A stretch of 64,000 nt of DNA from Bacteroidales bacterium (GTDB taxonomy: Bacteria; Bacteroidota; Bacteroidia; Bacteroidales; UBA932). The DNA lies in NCBI GenBank assembly GCA_016291185.1, contig JAEFAI010000007.1, positions 23,882 through 87,881 of the forward strand. Reading direction: 5' to 3'. The number at the start of each line of letters is the position of its first letter. The stretch's first letter is position 1. A program made the position numbers and the translations under genes. Shown here piece by piece: positions 36,321 to 45,198 of this stretch. Under the pieces are notes generated by a model. The model searched no databases. It had not been told where the DNA came from and saw only the letters and a program-made list of their open reading frames with translations.

Positions 36321-36345
36321 TCCGGCTTCAAGCGCCGGATTTTTT
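36321..36345 (+). terminator. Rho-independent terminator after tRNA-Gly
   Basis: Stem TCCGGC/GCCGGA with a 7-nt loop, followed by six T residues. It lies 3 bases after the tRNA and 11 bases before the ATG of the menaquinone methyltransferase gene. Confidence 0.8.
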
Positions 36346-36356
36346 ATTCCAAGACC

Positions 36357-37058
36357 ATGCCGCAAAAAGAGAAAATCCAGCAGATGTTCGACGGGATCGC
36401 TCCCGACTACGACCGCCTCAACCACCTGATGTCGCTCGGGGTGGACCGTAGCTGGCGGCGCCGCGCGTTGCGCGAAATCGTGACGCCCGGGCAGCCGCAG
36501 CAGTTGCTTGACATCGCCTGCGGCACGGGCGACTTCGCGCTGGCCCAGGCGCGCCGCATGCACGCCGACAGCCACATCACGGGGCTGGACCTCTCCGAGG
36601 GGATGCTCGCCGTGATGCGGGAGAAGGTCTCCAAGGCCGGCCTGGACGGCCGCATTTCCTGCGAGCAGGGCGACAGCGAGCAGATGCGCTTTGCTGACGG
36701 CAGTTTCGACTGCGCCACCATCGCCTTCGGCATCCGCAATTTCGCGCACCGCGAGGCCGCGCTGGAGGAGATCCGGCGTGTGCTCAAGCCCGGCGGGCGC
36801 CTCGTCATCCTGGAGCTTTCCGTTCCGGAAAATAAGCTCCTGCGCTGGGCCTACAATCTCTATTTCATGCATTTCGTGCCCTGGATCGGCGGGCTCATCT
36901 CGGGCGACAAGGCCGCCTACACCTACCTCCCCGCCTCGGTGCAGGCCTTCCCCGGCCGCCCGGAATGGACGGCCACGATGCAGCGCTGCGGCTTCGCGAA
37001 CGTACGCCACCGCGCCTTCACCTTCGGCCTCTGTCGGATGTACATCGGAGAGAAATGA
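36357..37058 (+). CDS. menG: demethylmenaquinone methyltransferase
   Basis: The 233-residue SAM-dependent methyltransferase (UbiE/COQ5 family) begins KIQQMFDGIAPDYDRLNHLMS, the family signature. The SAM-binding loop LLDIACGTGDFAL and the second signature NFAHREAALEEIRRVLKPGGRLVILELS follow. It makes menaquinone from demethylmenaquinone; ubiquinone is unlikely because menA is the convergent neighbour. The start was set downstream of the tRNA terminator. No separate -7 box is seen, so transcription may depend on read-through from the tRNA promoter. Confidence 0.93.
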   Translation: MPQKEKIQQMFDGIAPDYDRLNHLMSLGVDRSWRRRALREIVTPGQPQQLLDIACGTGDFALAQARRMHADSHITGLDLSEGMLAVMREKVSKAGLDGRISCEQGDSEQMRFADGSFDCATIAFGIRNFAHREAALEEIRRVLKPGGRLVILELSVPENKLLRWAYNLYFMHFVPWIGGLISGDKAAYTYLPASVQAFPGRPEWTATMQRCGFANVRHRAFTFGLCRMYIGEK

Positions 37059-37060
37059 TC

Positions 37061-37088
37061 GTCATTCGCCGGCTCCGACCGGCGAATC
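37061..37088 (+). repeat. GTCATTCGCCG hairpin repeat (family 3), copy 1
   Basis: A perfect 9-bp hairpin ATTCGCCGG-CTCCGA-CCGGCGAAT between the convergent stops of menG and menA. Related copies at 48807 and 59234 keep the stem with compensating changes. Confidence 0.8.
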
Positions 37089-37089
37089 T

Positions 37090-37977
37090 CTAGCAGCAGA
37101 TACCCGCCAACAGGGCGAACAGGAACGTGCTCATCACCAGCAGCGGGAGCATCGGATCCAGCGCCCGGTCCTCGCGCGTCCACACCCCATGCAGGTGTTT
37201 CAGGAAGCCCGGCAATGCGAGCACGTACATGAAGTGCAGCCAGTGCAGCGGCTCGCTCAGCGCGTAGGCCGTCATCAGCGCCCAGCCCGCCGCGATCAGG
37301 GCGGTCTGGTAGATGCGCGCACGGCGCAGGCCGAGCTTCAGCGCCACGGTCGTTCGCGTCGCAGCGTCGCTCTTCATGTCGCGTATATTATTGACATTCA
37401 GCACTGCCACGCTGAAGCAACCGATGGACGCGGCAGGCAGCAGGATACGCCAGTCCCACAAGAGACTGGTCAGGAAATAGCCGCCGCAAACGGTCGCGAG
37501 ACCGAAAAAGATAAAAACAAAGAAGTCCCCCAGCCCACGGTAGCCGTAGGGGTGTTTGCCCAGCGTGTAGTGCATCGCCGCCCAGACGGCGGCGGCGCCG
37601 AGCGCCAGGAAAGCCACCGGCAACGGCGCGAGAAGCGTACCGAAGGCGCTCCACACCATGGCGAGGCCCACGAGGCAGGACAGGACGGCAAAGCAGCCGA
37701 TCAGCCGCTTCATTTCCGGGACGGTCATCTCCCCGTCCTGGAGAGAATAATGGATACCCTGCCGGTCGGAGCGGTCCGTCCCGGACAGGGTATCCCCTAA
37801 TTCATTCGATAAGTTACTGAGTATCTGAAGGCAAACTGTCGTCAGTAAGAGCAGCACGACCGTCAGCAGGTCGTAGTCGCAGACCTTAGCGGCAAGCAGC
37901 ACGCCCAGCACGATCCCGGCGAGCGAGAGCGGCAGCGTGCGCAGCCGCATCGAGCGCAGACAAGCCTTCAGCGTCAT
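37090..37977 (-). CDS. menA: 1,4-dihydroxy-2-naphthoate polyprenyltransferase
   Basis: The 295-residue membrane protein of the UbiA prenyltransferase family has about eight helices. The first Asp-rich motif is NLSNELGDTLSGTD (near residue 55), typical of MenA. It attaches the polyprenyl chain to DHNA in menaquinone synthesis, the step before MenG, whose gene is convergent. The second motif region, NNIRDMKSDAATRTTVA, is also present. It starts 1 bp after the stop of the M16 protease gene, so they are cotranscribed. Confidence 0.92.
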   Translation of the reverse strand: MTLKACLRSMRLRTLPLSLAGIVLGVLLAAKVCDYDLLTVVLLLLTTVCLQILSNLSNELGDTLSGTDRSDRQGIHYSLQDGEMTVPEMKRLIGCFAVLSCLVGLAMVWSAFGTLLAPLPVAFLALGAAAVWAAMHYTLGKHPYGYRGLGDFFVFIFFGLATVCGGYFLTSLLWDWRILLPAASIGCFSVAVLNVNNIRDMKSDAATRTTVALKLGLRRARIYQTALIAAGWALMTAYALSEPLHWLHFMYVLALPGFLKHLHGVWTREDRALDPMLPLLVMSTFLFALLAGICC

Positions 37978-37978
37978 C

Positions 37979-40882
37979 CTAGTAGCCGAAGATCTCCTCG
38001 AGGCTCAGCACCTGCACAGGGCCGAGCGTGGCGAGGAACTTGGTGTCCAGATCCTTGATGTCGCCGAGGATCGCATAGGTGTAGTTGCGACCCTTGACCC
38101 ACTTCTGCTGGGTGGCCACGACATCGGCGAGCGTAGCGTTCTGCGCTTTCTCGAAGATGGCGCGATCCATCGGCTCGGCGAGGCCGAGACGGCGGCAGTC
38201 CAGATAGTCGAGGAGCACATCCAGGCCCGTCGTGCGCTGGGTGCGCAGGCGGCTCAGCATGGCATCCTTCGCCACGGCAAAGGCAGCCTCGGACTCCGGC
38301 ATCTCATTGATAATCTCGTCGAAAGCCTCGACCGCCTGGCGCATCTTGTCGTTCTGCGTAGCGATGAAGGCGATGAAGGAATATGTATCTTCCTTGAAGG
38401 ACGGGCTGCTCAGGAAAGCCTGCGCGCTGTAGGCCAGGCCGCGCGCCTCGCGCATCTCCTGGAACACGATCGTGTTCATGCCGCCGCCGAAGTACTCATT
38501 GTACACGGCGATGTCGCCCGTGTTCGCCGGCTCGAAGGCCTCGCCGCGGTTGGAGTACTGCAGATAGTAGATCTGGGCAGCGTCGTACTGCGCCATCACC
38601 ACGCGGTTGGACGGGGTGAGCTGGTACACCGGATACTGCTCGGGCAGCATCTGCGCACCTTCCGCCACATAGTGGGCGTCGGTCAGGGCGGACTTAAGCT
38701 CATTCTCGGACATCGGTCCGTAGTAGAGGATCTCGTGGCCCAGGCCGAAGACCTCACGCACCTTGCCGAGAAGTTCCTCGGAGGTCAGCGCCATCAGCGC
38801 GTCGTTGGTCAGGGTCGTATTCTTGATAAACTCAGGACCGTAGTAGAGATAGCGCTGCAGGGCGGTGAAGCAGCTGCGCTGCGCTTTCTTGCTGTCGGCG
38901 CGGTCCTTGATGATGTCAGCTTTCAGGTTGGCCAGGATGGCCTCGTCAGGCACGGCGTTCTGCACCAGGTTCTCCACCAGGCGCAGTGCCTCGGCCATAT
39001 TCTCGGACAGGCCGCTCACGCGGATCGAGCTCTGGGTGGCACCGGCGCCGCCGCTGTAGCTGCACGCCAGGGCGTACATCTTGGAAGCCATCTCCTCAGC
39101 GCTCATGTCCGGGGTGCCCAGATAGCTCAGGTAGTCCATCGCAAGGCTCAGGGCCGGATCCTGCTGAACGCCCTTGTTGTAAACGAGCTGCAGGTTGAAC
39201 ACATCGTTCAGCTCGTTCTTCTTGTAGAGCACCTCGGCGCCCTCGGCCAGGGAGAACTGGGCCATATCCTTGTCGAAGTTCACGAACACCGGCTCGATCG
39301 GCTTCACCTCGCTGTTCTGGATTTCCGTCAGGAAAGCGCTGGCCTGGTCGCGGTTGGTCACGATCGGGGTGATCTTCGGAGCGGAGATCTTCTGGACGTT
39401 CTTGTCCTCACCCTGGCGCTTGTACACCACGGCGTAGGCGTTCTCGCCCAGGTACTCGTTCGCGAAGGCGACGACATCCTCCTTAGTCACGGCCGCCAGG
39501 CGGTCGATATCCTTGCAGGCATCCTTCCAGGGAATGCCGTTGATGAAGGCCGTCACGTAGTTCTGCGCGCGGGAACGATTGTTCTCCAGCTCGCGCATCT
39601 TGCTCAGTTTGATATTGTTGACGGTCGCCTCGAGGAGGGCCTCGTCAAATTCGCCGCTGCGCAGTTTCGCCACCTCCTCGAGGATCAGGTCGCGGACCTG
39701 CTCCAGGGTCTGGCCCTGCTTCGGGTTACCCATGGCGAGGAAATAGCTGTAGTCCGCCTGAGCCTCGTAGCCGCCATAGACGAAAAGGGCTTTCTGCAGC
39801 TGGTTCACGTCCAGGTCCATCAGACCGGCCTGGCCGTTGTAGAGGACGGAACCGGCGATCTCGGCCACCGCCGCGGTCTTCAGGTCGGACGGAGCGGGCA
39901 GACGCCAGCTCAGGGCGAGGTTCTCGGCCTCCAGGCCGTAAACCTCACGCACGATGGGCTCGGTGATGGGCGCCTCCGGCTCGAACTGCAGCGTCGGGAT
40001 TTCCGGGTTCGGCTCCCAGTCGCCGAAATACTTCTCGATGGCGGCCACCATCTCGTCCGGATCGAAGTCGCCCGACACGCACACGGCGATGTTGTTCGGC
40101 ACGTAATAGGTATCGTGATACTTCTTCACGTTGGTGATGGACGGATTCTTCAGATGCTCCTGGCTGCCCAGGGTGGTCTGCTGGCCGTACGGGTGGTGCG
40201 GGAACAGGGCCTGGTCAATGGCCTCCCACAGCTTGCGGCTGTCCTGGGTGAGGGACATATTCTTCTCCTCATAGATCGTCTCCAGCTCCGTATGGAAGCC
40301 GCGGATCACGCCGTGGCGGAAGCGGTCGGCCTGGATGCGGGCCCAGTTGTCGATCTGGTTGGAAGGGATATCTTCGGTATAGACAGTCTCGTCGGCGGAG
40401 GTCCAGGCGTTGGTGCCGTCCGCGCCGATGATGGCCATCAGCTTGTCATACTCATTGGGAATTGCGAGTTTCGAAGCCTCGTAGCTCACCGAGTCGATGC
40501 GGTGATAGATGGCCTGACGCTCAGCCACATCCGTGGTCTGGCGATAGGTCTCGAAGAGCTGCTCGATCTCGTCGAGCATCGGCTTCTCGGCCTCATAGTC
40601 CACCGTACCGAAATGCTCCGTACCCTTGAACATCAGGTGTTCGAAGTAGTGCGCAAGACCGGTCGTCTCGGACGGGTCGTTCTTGCTACCCACCTTCACG
40701 GCCATGAAGGTCTGAATGCGGGGCTGTTCCTTGTTCACGGACATGAAAATCTTCATGCCGTTGTCCAGCGTGTAGATTTTGGTCTGCTGCGCATCACCGG
40801 GAACGGTCTCATAGCGCTTGCACGACGGCATCGCCACCAGCAACGCGGCAGCGACGAAAAGGATAAAACGATGTTTAAACAT
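37979..40882 (-). CDS. M16 family zinc metalloprotease, predicted lipoprotein
   Basis: The 967-residue protein has two tandem insulinase-type halves. The inverted zinc motif is HYFEHLMFKG (near residue 77), followed by the distal Glu region TELETIYEEKNMS; the second half has no HxxEH, as expected for a structural half. The N-terminus MFKHRFILFVAAALLVAMPSC suggests lipoprotein processing, although Pro at -2 makes the lipobox imperfect. It probably degrades peptides in the periplasm. The start was chosen because 11 further in-frame upstream codons overlap the -7 box at 40913. Confidence 0.92.
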   Translation of the reverse strand: MFKHRFILFVAAALLVAMPSCKRYETVPGDAQQTKIYTLDNGMKIFMSVNKEQPRIQTFMAVKVGSKNDPSETTGLAHYFEHLMFKGTEHFGTVDYEAEKPMLDEIEQLFETYRQTTDVAERQAIYHRIDSVSYEASKLAIPNEYDKLMAIIGADGTNAWTSADETVYTEDIPSNQIDNWARIQADRFRHGVIRGFHTELETIYEEKNMSLTQDSRKLWEAIDQALFPHHPYGQQTTLGSQEHLKNPSITNVKKYHDTYYVPNNIAVCVSGDFDPDEMVAAIEKYFGDWEPNPEIPTLQFEPEAPITEPIVREVYGLEAENLALSWRLPAPSDLKTAAVAEIAGSVLYNGQAGLMDLDVNQLQKALFVYGGYEAQADYSYFLAMGNPKQGQTLEQVRDLILEEVAKLRSGEFDEALLEATVNNIKLSKMRELENNRSRAQNYVTAFINGIPWKDACKDIDRLAAVTKEDVVAFANEYLGENAYAVVYKRQGEDKNVQKISAPKITPIVTNRDQASAFLTEIQNSEVKPIEPVFVNFDKDMAQFSLAEGAEVLYKKNELNDVFNLQLVYNKGVQQDPALSLAMDYLSYLGTPDMSAEEMASKMYALACSYSGGAGATQSSIRVSGLSENMAEALRLVENLVQNAVPDEAILANLKADIIKDRADSKKAQRSCFTALQRYLYYGPEFIKNTTLTNDALMALTSEELLGKVREVFGLGHEILYYGPMSENELKSALTDAHYVAEGAQMLPEQYPVYQLTPSNRVVMAQYDAAQIYYLQYSNRGEAFEPANTGDIAVYNEYFGGGMNTIVFQEMREARGLAYSAQAFLSSPSFKEDTYSFIAFIATQNDKMRQAVEAFDEIINEMPESEAAFAVAKDAMLSRLRTQRTTGLDVLLDYLDCRRLGLAEPMDRAIFEKAQNATLADVVATQQKWVKGRNYTYAILGDIKDLDTKFLATLGPVQVLSLEEIFGY

Positions 40883-41020
40883 AATTGAAGTGTTGTGGGC
40901 TAACCAACGCCGCAAAAATACAAAATAAATCCATTCAAAATTTGCATTTCTCCCAAAATCTCTCTACCTTGGCCACGAAGTTTTTCATAGTTTAAGTTTA
41001 GGTTAAGTAACGGGCTAGTC

Positions 41021-41074
41021 GCAGGGATGCAACTGGCCCGTGAATTTTTTATTCACGGGCCAGTTGCATCCTGC
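41021..41074. terminator. long palindrome between the M28-like and M16 genes
   Basis: A perfect 20-bp stem (41026-41045 with 41051-41070) around a TTTTT loop, extended by GCAG/CTGC with one bulged G. It lies between two minus-strand genes. No T-run follows, so a terminator role is uncertain. Confidence 0.55.
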
Positions 41075-41120
41075 TTCGCTCCGATTTTTCTTTCACCTGT
41101 TTCCTTCTATCTTTATACTG

Positions 41121-41163
41121 GCTGTGAGCTGTAACTATCTGTCAATTACTTACAACTCACAGC
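41121..41163. repeat. GCTGTGAGC inverted repeat (family 2), copy 3
   Basis: Arms GCTGTGAGCTGTAA (41121-41134) and TTACAACTCACAGC (41150-41163) pair at 13 of 14 positions. It lies 25 bp beyond the stop of the M28-like gene. Confidence 0.75.
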
Positions 41164-41188
41164 GAACGGAAGATTCGGGTGAAGGAAG

Positions 41189-42091
41189 CTACAGCTGGCC
41201 GCGGAGCCAGGCAGAGATGAGATCGATGCGACGGCTCAGGAGGTCGTAGTTGAGAGTGGCCGGGGTGTCGGTGACCTGATTGGTGTGCTGGGTGATGCCG
41301 GAGGTGAACATGACGGCGGGAATGCCGGCCTCCAGGAAGCAGCGCTGGTCGCTGACCCGGCGGTAGAAAATGTCGGTAAAGGCCTCGCTCCCGTAATAAT
41401 CATAGGTAAGGTCAAGACGCGGGCCGCGGGCCGCGGATTCGAGCGCGAAGCGATAGGGCCCGCCGCCGAGCGCGATCAAATAGTCGGGGCGCGCGGGGCT
41501 GACCGGCGCCAGCGAGGAGCCGAGCAGATCGAGATTGACCATCATCACCGGCGGATACACCGAGCGGTAGCGCTTCAGGAAAGCGCTAGCCCCGGAGAGG
41601 TCGGCGGCGTGGCCGTCGAAGCCGACGAACACCAGCCCCACCTCACCGCGGCAGACTTCGGGGAGTTCACGCGCGAGCGCAAGCAGCGCGGCGACGCCCG
41701 AGGCGTTGGCGTCGGCGCCGGGATAGATCCGGCCGTCCAGGACACCCAGGCCGTCGAAATAGGCGCCGACGACGATGTAGCGCCGGAACCAGCCGGGCGT
41801 CACGGCCACCACATTGTGGCCGACCCGTCCGCCTGCGGCAAAGGACTGCACGGTGGTGCGCAGCCCGGCATTGCGCAGCTGGCGAAGCAGATAGAGCGTC
41901 GCGCCCTGCGCCCCGGCGGTGCCGAAGCCGCGCCCGGCGCAGAGCGAATCGCAAAGGAATTCCACCTCGGCGCGCAGCTCCGCGGTCCGGCCTTCCTGAG
42001 GCAAAATCTGCTGCGCACGCAGCATCTCCGGCCGCACCAGCAGGGCGGCCGACAGGCAGAAGAAGAGCAGAAAAATGCGCAGGCGCTTCAA
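41189..42091 (-). CDS. M28-like peptidase fold protein, probably inactive
   Basis: The 300-residue exported protein (signal peptide MKRLRIFLLFFCLSAALLV...) has the M28 aminopeptidase fold: GADANASGVAALLALAREL keeps the bridging Asp (residue 127), MVNLDLLGS keeps a later Asp, and SGITQHTNQVTDT keeps the last His (269). However, the first zinc His is Tyr in VVGAYFDG (Tyr111), and the catalytic/ligand Glu pair is absent (VFVGFDGH at about 155-161). Three of the six expected active-site residues are therefore missing. The only plausible start is TTG; no ATG or GTG gives the signal peptide. Confidence 0.75.
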   Translation of the reverse strand: MKRLRIFLLFFCLSAALLVRPEMLRAQQILPQEGRTAELRAEVEFLCDSLCAGRGFGTAGAQGATLYLLRQLRNAGLRTTVQSFAAGGRVGHNVVAVTPGWFRRYIVVGAYFDGLGVLDGRIYPGADANASGVAALLALARELPEVCRGEVGLVFVGFDGHAADLSGASAFLKRYRSVYPPVMMVNLDLLGSSLAPVSPARPDYLIALGGGPYRFALESAARGPRLDLTYDYYGSEAFTDIFYRRVSDQRCFLEAGIPAVMFTSGITQHTNQVTDTPATLNYDLLSRRIDLISAWLRGQL

Positions 42092-42110
42092 TTCGGGTCC
42101 GATAATTGTT

Positions 42111-42126
42111 TATCTTTGCAAAGGTA
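42111..42126. promoter_or_regulatory. abutting face-to-face -7 boxes
   Basis: TATCTTTG on plus (42111-42118) is directly followed by CAAAGGTA (42119-42126), which reads TACCTTTG on minus. The plus box serves the TPR gene (ATG 8 bases later); the minus box could serve the M28-like gene. Confidence 0.55.
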
Positions 42127-44109
42127 ATGAAAAAGTTTCTCCTGACCATAACGATTCTGCTCTGCGCAGCCGGCATTGTCTCCGCCCAGTACGACAAGGA
42201 CGTCTTCATGTGGCGGGGGCGCCAGGCGCTCTCCGACGGGCGCTACGCCCTGGCCATCGAGAATTTCAACGTCCTCTCGCGCCTGGACACGACCGACTAC
42301 TGGAGTTTCTTCTTCCGCGGCATCGCGAAATACAACCTCGGCGACCTGCGCGGCGCGCAGACGGACTTCAACACCTCCGTGCGTCTCAATCCCGTCTTTA
42401 CCAACGGTTTCCACTACCGCGCCATCACCGAGAGCCGCTTCGGCGACTACGAGGCCGCCTTCCGCGACTTCGACCGCGCGCTGGAGCTGCGCCCCGGCCA
42501 GATCGGCATTTATTTCTCGCGCGGCGTGGCCAACTTCCTTGCGCAGAAGTTCGACGACGCCGTGGCGGACTTCGACTTCTACATCAAGCGGGAGCCGCGC
42601 GACCCGGCCGCTTTCCTGAACCGCGGCGCGTGCTACCTCTTCCTCGCGGACACGACCAAAGCGATGGCGGACTACAACCGCGCCATCCGCCTGGACCGCA
42701 CCGAGCCCGAGGGCTTCGTCCGCCGGGCGCGCGTCTATGCCGCCCAGGGCCAGTACGACGAAGCCGTGGCCGACCTGGACGAGGCCATCGCGCTGGACAA
42801 GGACAACACCTTCGCCTACTTCAACCGCGCGCTGATCTATTACGAGCAAAGACGCTACAACGAGGCCGTGGCCGACCTGGACACCGTGCTCGAGCACGAG
42901 CCCGGCAACGCCCTCACGCTCTACAACCGCAGCCTCATCTACGCCCAGGTGGGCGCTTTCGAGCAGGCGCTCGCGGACATGGACCGCGTGATCAACATCA
43001 ACCCGGGCAACGTCCTCGCGCATTACAACCGCGCGGCCATCTTCGTGGAGATGGCCCGCTGGCAGGACGCCCTGGAGGACTACAACAAGGCCATCGAGCT
43101 CTATCCCGATTTCGCGAAAGCGTACCTCAACCGCTCCTACGTGGAGAACATGCTCGGCCGCACCCGCGAGTCGCGGGCGGACTACCAGATCGCGCAGCAG
43201 AAGGTGCGTGACTACCGCGCGCGCAGCGGCGAGACCTCTTTCGCCGACACCACGCGGCAGTACAACTCGCTGCTGGCCCTGGACGCGGACTTCGCGAAGA
43301 AGGACTTCGACAACGAGCTCCTGCAGCACCGCGACATCGACATCCGCCTGCGGCCGCTCTACAAGTTCAGCCTCGCCCCCGAGAAGGAAAACCGCAGCGT
43401 GGCGCTCTCGCGCCAATATGAGAACGTACTGATCGAGCGCTTCATCGACGCGGCGCCCACGCCCATCACCCTGGGCAACACGGAGAGCACGGGCACGAAC
43501 GACTACCTCTTCACGGCGAACGCCGAAGAATACTTCGTCAAAGGCCTGCAGGAGCTGCAGCGCAAGCAGTTCAACTCCGCGCTCAGCTGGTTCGACCGGG
43601 CGGTGAACGCCGCCGAGGACGACGTCGCGCGCGACCGCTACGCACGCTACTACAAGGCTTTCTACCTGATGAACCGCGGCGTGCTGAAGGCCGAGATGAT
43701 CGACTTCATCGCCTCGCTCGAGGGCAGCGTGCAGACGCTGTCGATGGACACGGAAGGCTCCACGCGCGCCCGCGTGAGCGACCGCGTAGCGCGCACCTAT
43801 GATTATTCGGACGCCATCGCAGACATCAAGGCCGCGCTCACCATCCTGCCCGACGTGCCGTACCTCTACTTCAACCTGGGCAACCTGGAGTGCCTGTCGT
43901 CCCGCTTCATCGAGGCGCTGGAGGATTACGACATGGCCATCAAGCTCTACCCCAACATGGGCGACGCTTACTACAACCGGGGTCTGGTGCTGATCTACCT
44001 GAAAGACAAGGAGAAAGGATGCATTGACCTGTCGCGCGCCGGCGAGCTGGGCGTGGCGGATTCCTACAGCGTCATCTCCAAATACTGCTCGGAGGATGAA
44101 ACAAATTAA
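42127..44109 (+). CDS. exported tetratricopeptide-repeat protein
   Basis: The 660-residue protein has a signal peptide (MKKFLLTITILLCAAGIVSAQ) followed by at least ten canonical 34-residue TPR units, e.g. YDEAVADLDEAIALDKDN, YNEAVADLDTVLEHEPGN and FEQALADMDRVININPGN. A less regular middle (about residues 360-480) precedes more TPRs near the C-terminus. It probably acts as a periplasmic binding scaffold. Its last codons overlap the start of the MBL hydrolase gene by 14 bp. Confidence 0.88.
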   Translation: MKKFLLTITILLCAAGIVSAQYDKDVFMWRGRQALSDGRYALAIENFNVLSRLDTTDYWSFFFRGIAKYNLGDLRGAQTDFNTSVRLNPVFTNGFHYRAITESRFGDYEAAFRDFDRALELRPGQIGIYFSRGVANFLAQKFDDAVADFDFYIKREPRDPAAFLNRGACYLFLADTTKAMADYNRAIRLDRTEPEGFVRRARVYAAQGQYDEAVADLDEAIALDKDNTFAYFNRALIYYEQRRYNEAVADLDTVLEHEPGNALTLYNRSLIYAQVGAFEQALADMDRVININPGNVLAHYNRAAIFVEMARWQDALEDYNKAIELYPDFAKAYLNRSYVENMLGRTRESRADYQIAQQKVRDYRARSGETSFADTTRQYNSLLALDADFAKKDFDNELLQHRDIDIRLRPLYKFSLAPEKENRSVALSRQYENVLIERFIDAAPTPITLGNTESTGTNDYLFTANAEEYFVKGLQELQRKQFNSALSWFDRAVNAAEDDVARDRYARYYKAFYLMNRGVLKAEMIDFIASLEGSVQTLSMDTEGSTRARVSDRVARTYDYSDAIADIKAALTILPDVPYLYFNLGNLECLSSRFIEALEDYDMAIKLYPNMGDAYYNRGLVLIYLKDKEKGCIDLSRAGELGVADSYSVISKYCSEDETN

Positions 44110-44923
44110 GTTCAAGTCCTTCACTTCCGGCAGCTGCGGCAACTGCTATTTCCTGGGCATATTCGACGAAGCCGACGCCTGCGAGGCGGGCGTGCTGATC
44201 GACGCCGGCTTCAGCCCGCGCCGGCTCAAGAAAGAGCTCGCCGCCGAGGGGCTCTGCTTCGACGACTTCGCGGGCCTGCTGGTCACGCACGACCACAACG
44301 ACCACATCCGCTCGCTCGGCTCCTACTGCAAGCATCTCCGCAAGCCCGTCTGGACGCCGCCCGAGCTGGCAAAAGCGCTGACGCACCATTTCATCACGGG
44401 CGAATACTACGGCCCCTGCCGCACCCCGCTCGCGCCGGGCTGGAACGAGCTCGTGCCCGGCCGCATCCGGGCGCAGTACTTCGAAGTCCCCCACGACGCC
44501 TCCTTCACCTACGGCTACGCGCTGATGTTGGACGATTATAAGTTCGTGATCATGACCGACATCGGCCGCATGGTGCCGCAGGCGCTCGCCTTTGCGCAGC
44601 AGGCCGACACCGTGGTCATCGAGTCCAACTACGACCTGGACATGCTCCGTCACGGCCCCTACCCCAAGGTCCTGCAGGACCGCATCTGCGGCGGCCACGG
44701 CCACCTCTCCAATGTCGAGTGCGCCGAGGCGCTGCGCGCCTTTGCCCACCCCGGCCTGCGGAACATCTTCCTATGCCACCTCTCGGAACATAATAACACG
44801 CCCGAACTGGCGTATCGAACGAATTCCGAAATCCTCCAATCCATCTACGCCGACGCAGAAGGCCGCATCCCGCGCCTCTGCCCCCTGCCCCGCATGACAC
44901 CCTCCCCGCTCTTCACGCTCTAA
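44096..44923 (+). CDS. metallo-beta-lactamase fold hydrolase (YycJ/WalJ-like)
   Basis: The 275-residue protein has the MBL zinc motif THDHNDH (near residue 63), the downstream His in VPHDASFTYGY, Asp in IMTDIG and a late His in FLCHLSEHN. The start MKQIKFKSFTSGSCGNCYFL matches the YycJ group, thought to act as nucleases in DNA repair. It overlaps the TPR gene end by 14 bp, so translational coupling is likely. Confidence 0.88.
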   Translation: MKQIKFKSFTSGSCGNCYFLGIFDEADACEAGVLIDAGFSPRRLKKELAAEGLCFDDFAGLLVTHDHNDHIRSLGSYCKHLRKPVWTPPELAKALTHHFITGEYYGPCRTPLAPGWNELVPGRIRAQYFEVPHDASFTYGYALMLDDYKFVIMTDIGRMVPQALAFAQQADTVVIESNYDLDMLRHGPYPKVLQDRICGGHGHLSNVECAEALRAFAHPGLRNIFLCHLSEHNNTPELAYRTNSEILQSIYADAEGRIPRLCPLPRMTPSPLFTL

Positions 44924-44926
44924 CCG

Positions 44927-45056
44927 CCGGGCACAGGCAGCTACCGCCGTAAAACTACGCGCTTCGCGCTATCCCTCCCAGCCTGGCGGCCGGGCCCCTC
45001 CCGTTCACGAGGCCACGGGCGGCCACGGTTTTACTGCGGTACTGCCTGCTGCCCGG
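44927..45056. repeat. palindromic repeat element, copy B, intergenic
   Basis: Arms 44927-44955 and 45028-45056 pair over 27 positions with one mismatch and one unpaired base on each side. The interior matches copy A at 11241-11353 almost base for base, except for the small hairpin CCCAGCC/GGCCGGG, which replaces CCCAAGC/GCTTGGG. It starts 4 bp after the MBL hydrolase stop. Confidence 0.8.
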
Positions 45057-45154
45057 ACGGATGTCGTGCGTCGGCGTCGTGGAGGGCGGCTGACAAAAAG
45101 CTGAATCGGGAATAGTTTCGTCACAAAAGAAGAAAAATATACGTTTCTTACTAA

Positions 45155-45198
45155 GGCGTATTGGTTTTTTGTCCATCTTGCGGGCAAAACCAAACGCC
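45155..45198 (+). promoter_or_regulatory. leader hairpin ending at the start codon
   Basis: GGCGTATTGGTTTT (45155-45168) pairs with AAAACCAAACGCC (45186-45198) with one bulged base. The 3' arm ends exactly at the ATG of the lipoprotein gene, so folding could affect translation start. Confidence 0.4.

Larger units (their letters stand above)
40883..41188. other. 306-bp intergenic region with promoter and palindromes
   Basis: No gene is seen. The region holds the M16 -7 box (TATTTTTG on the minus strand, 40913-40920), a 20-bp-stem palindrome at 41021-41074 and a family 2 inverted repeat at 41121-41163. Confidence 0.7.

Noticed and set aside
36264..36356. N-terminal extension of the menaquinone methyltransferase through the tRNA
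   Set aside because: It would translate the tRNA and its terminator; the family start is MPQKEKIQ.
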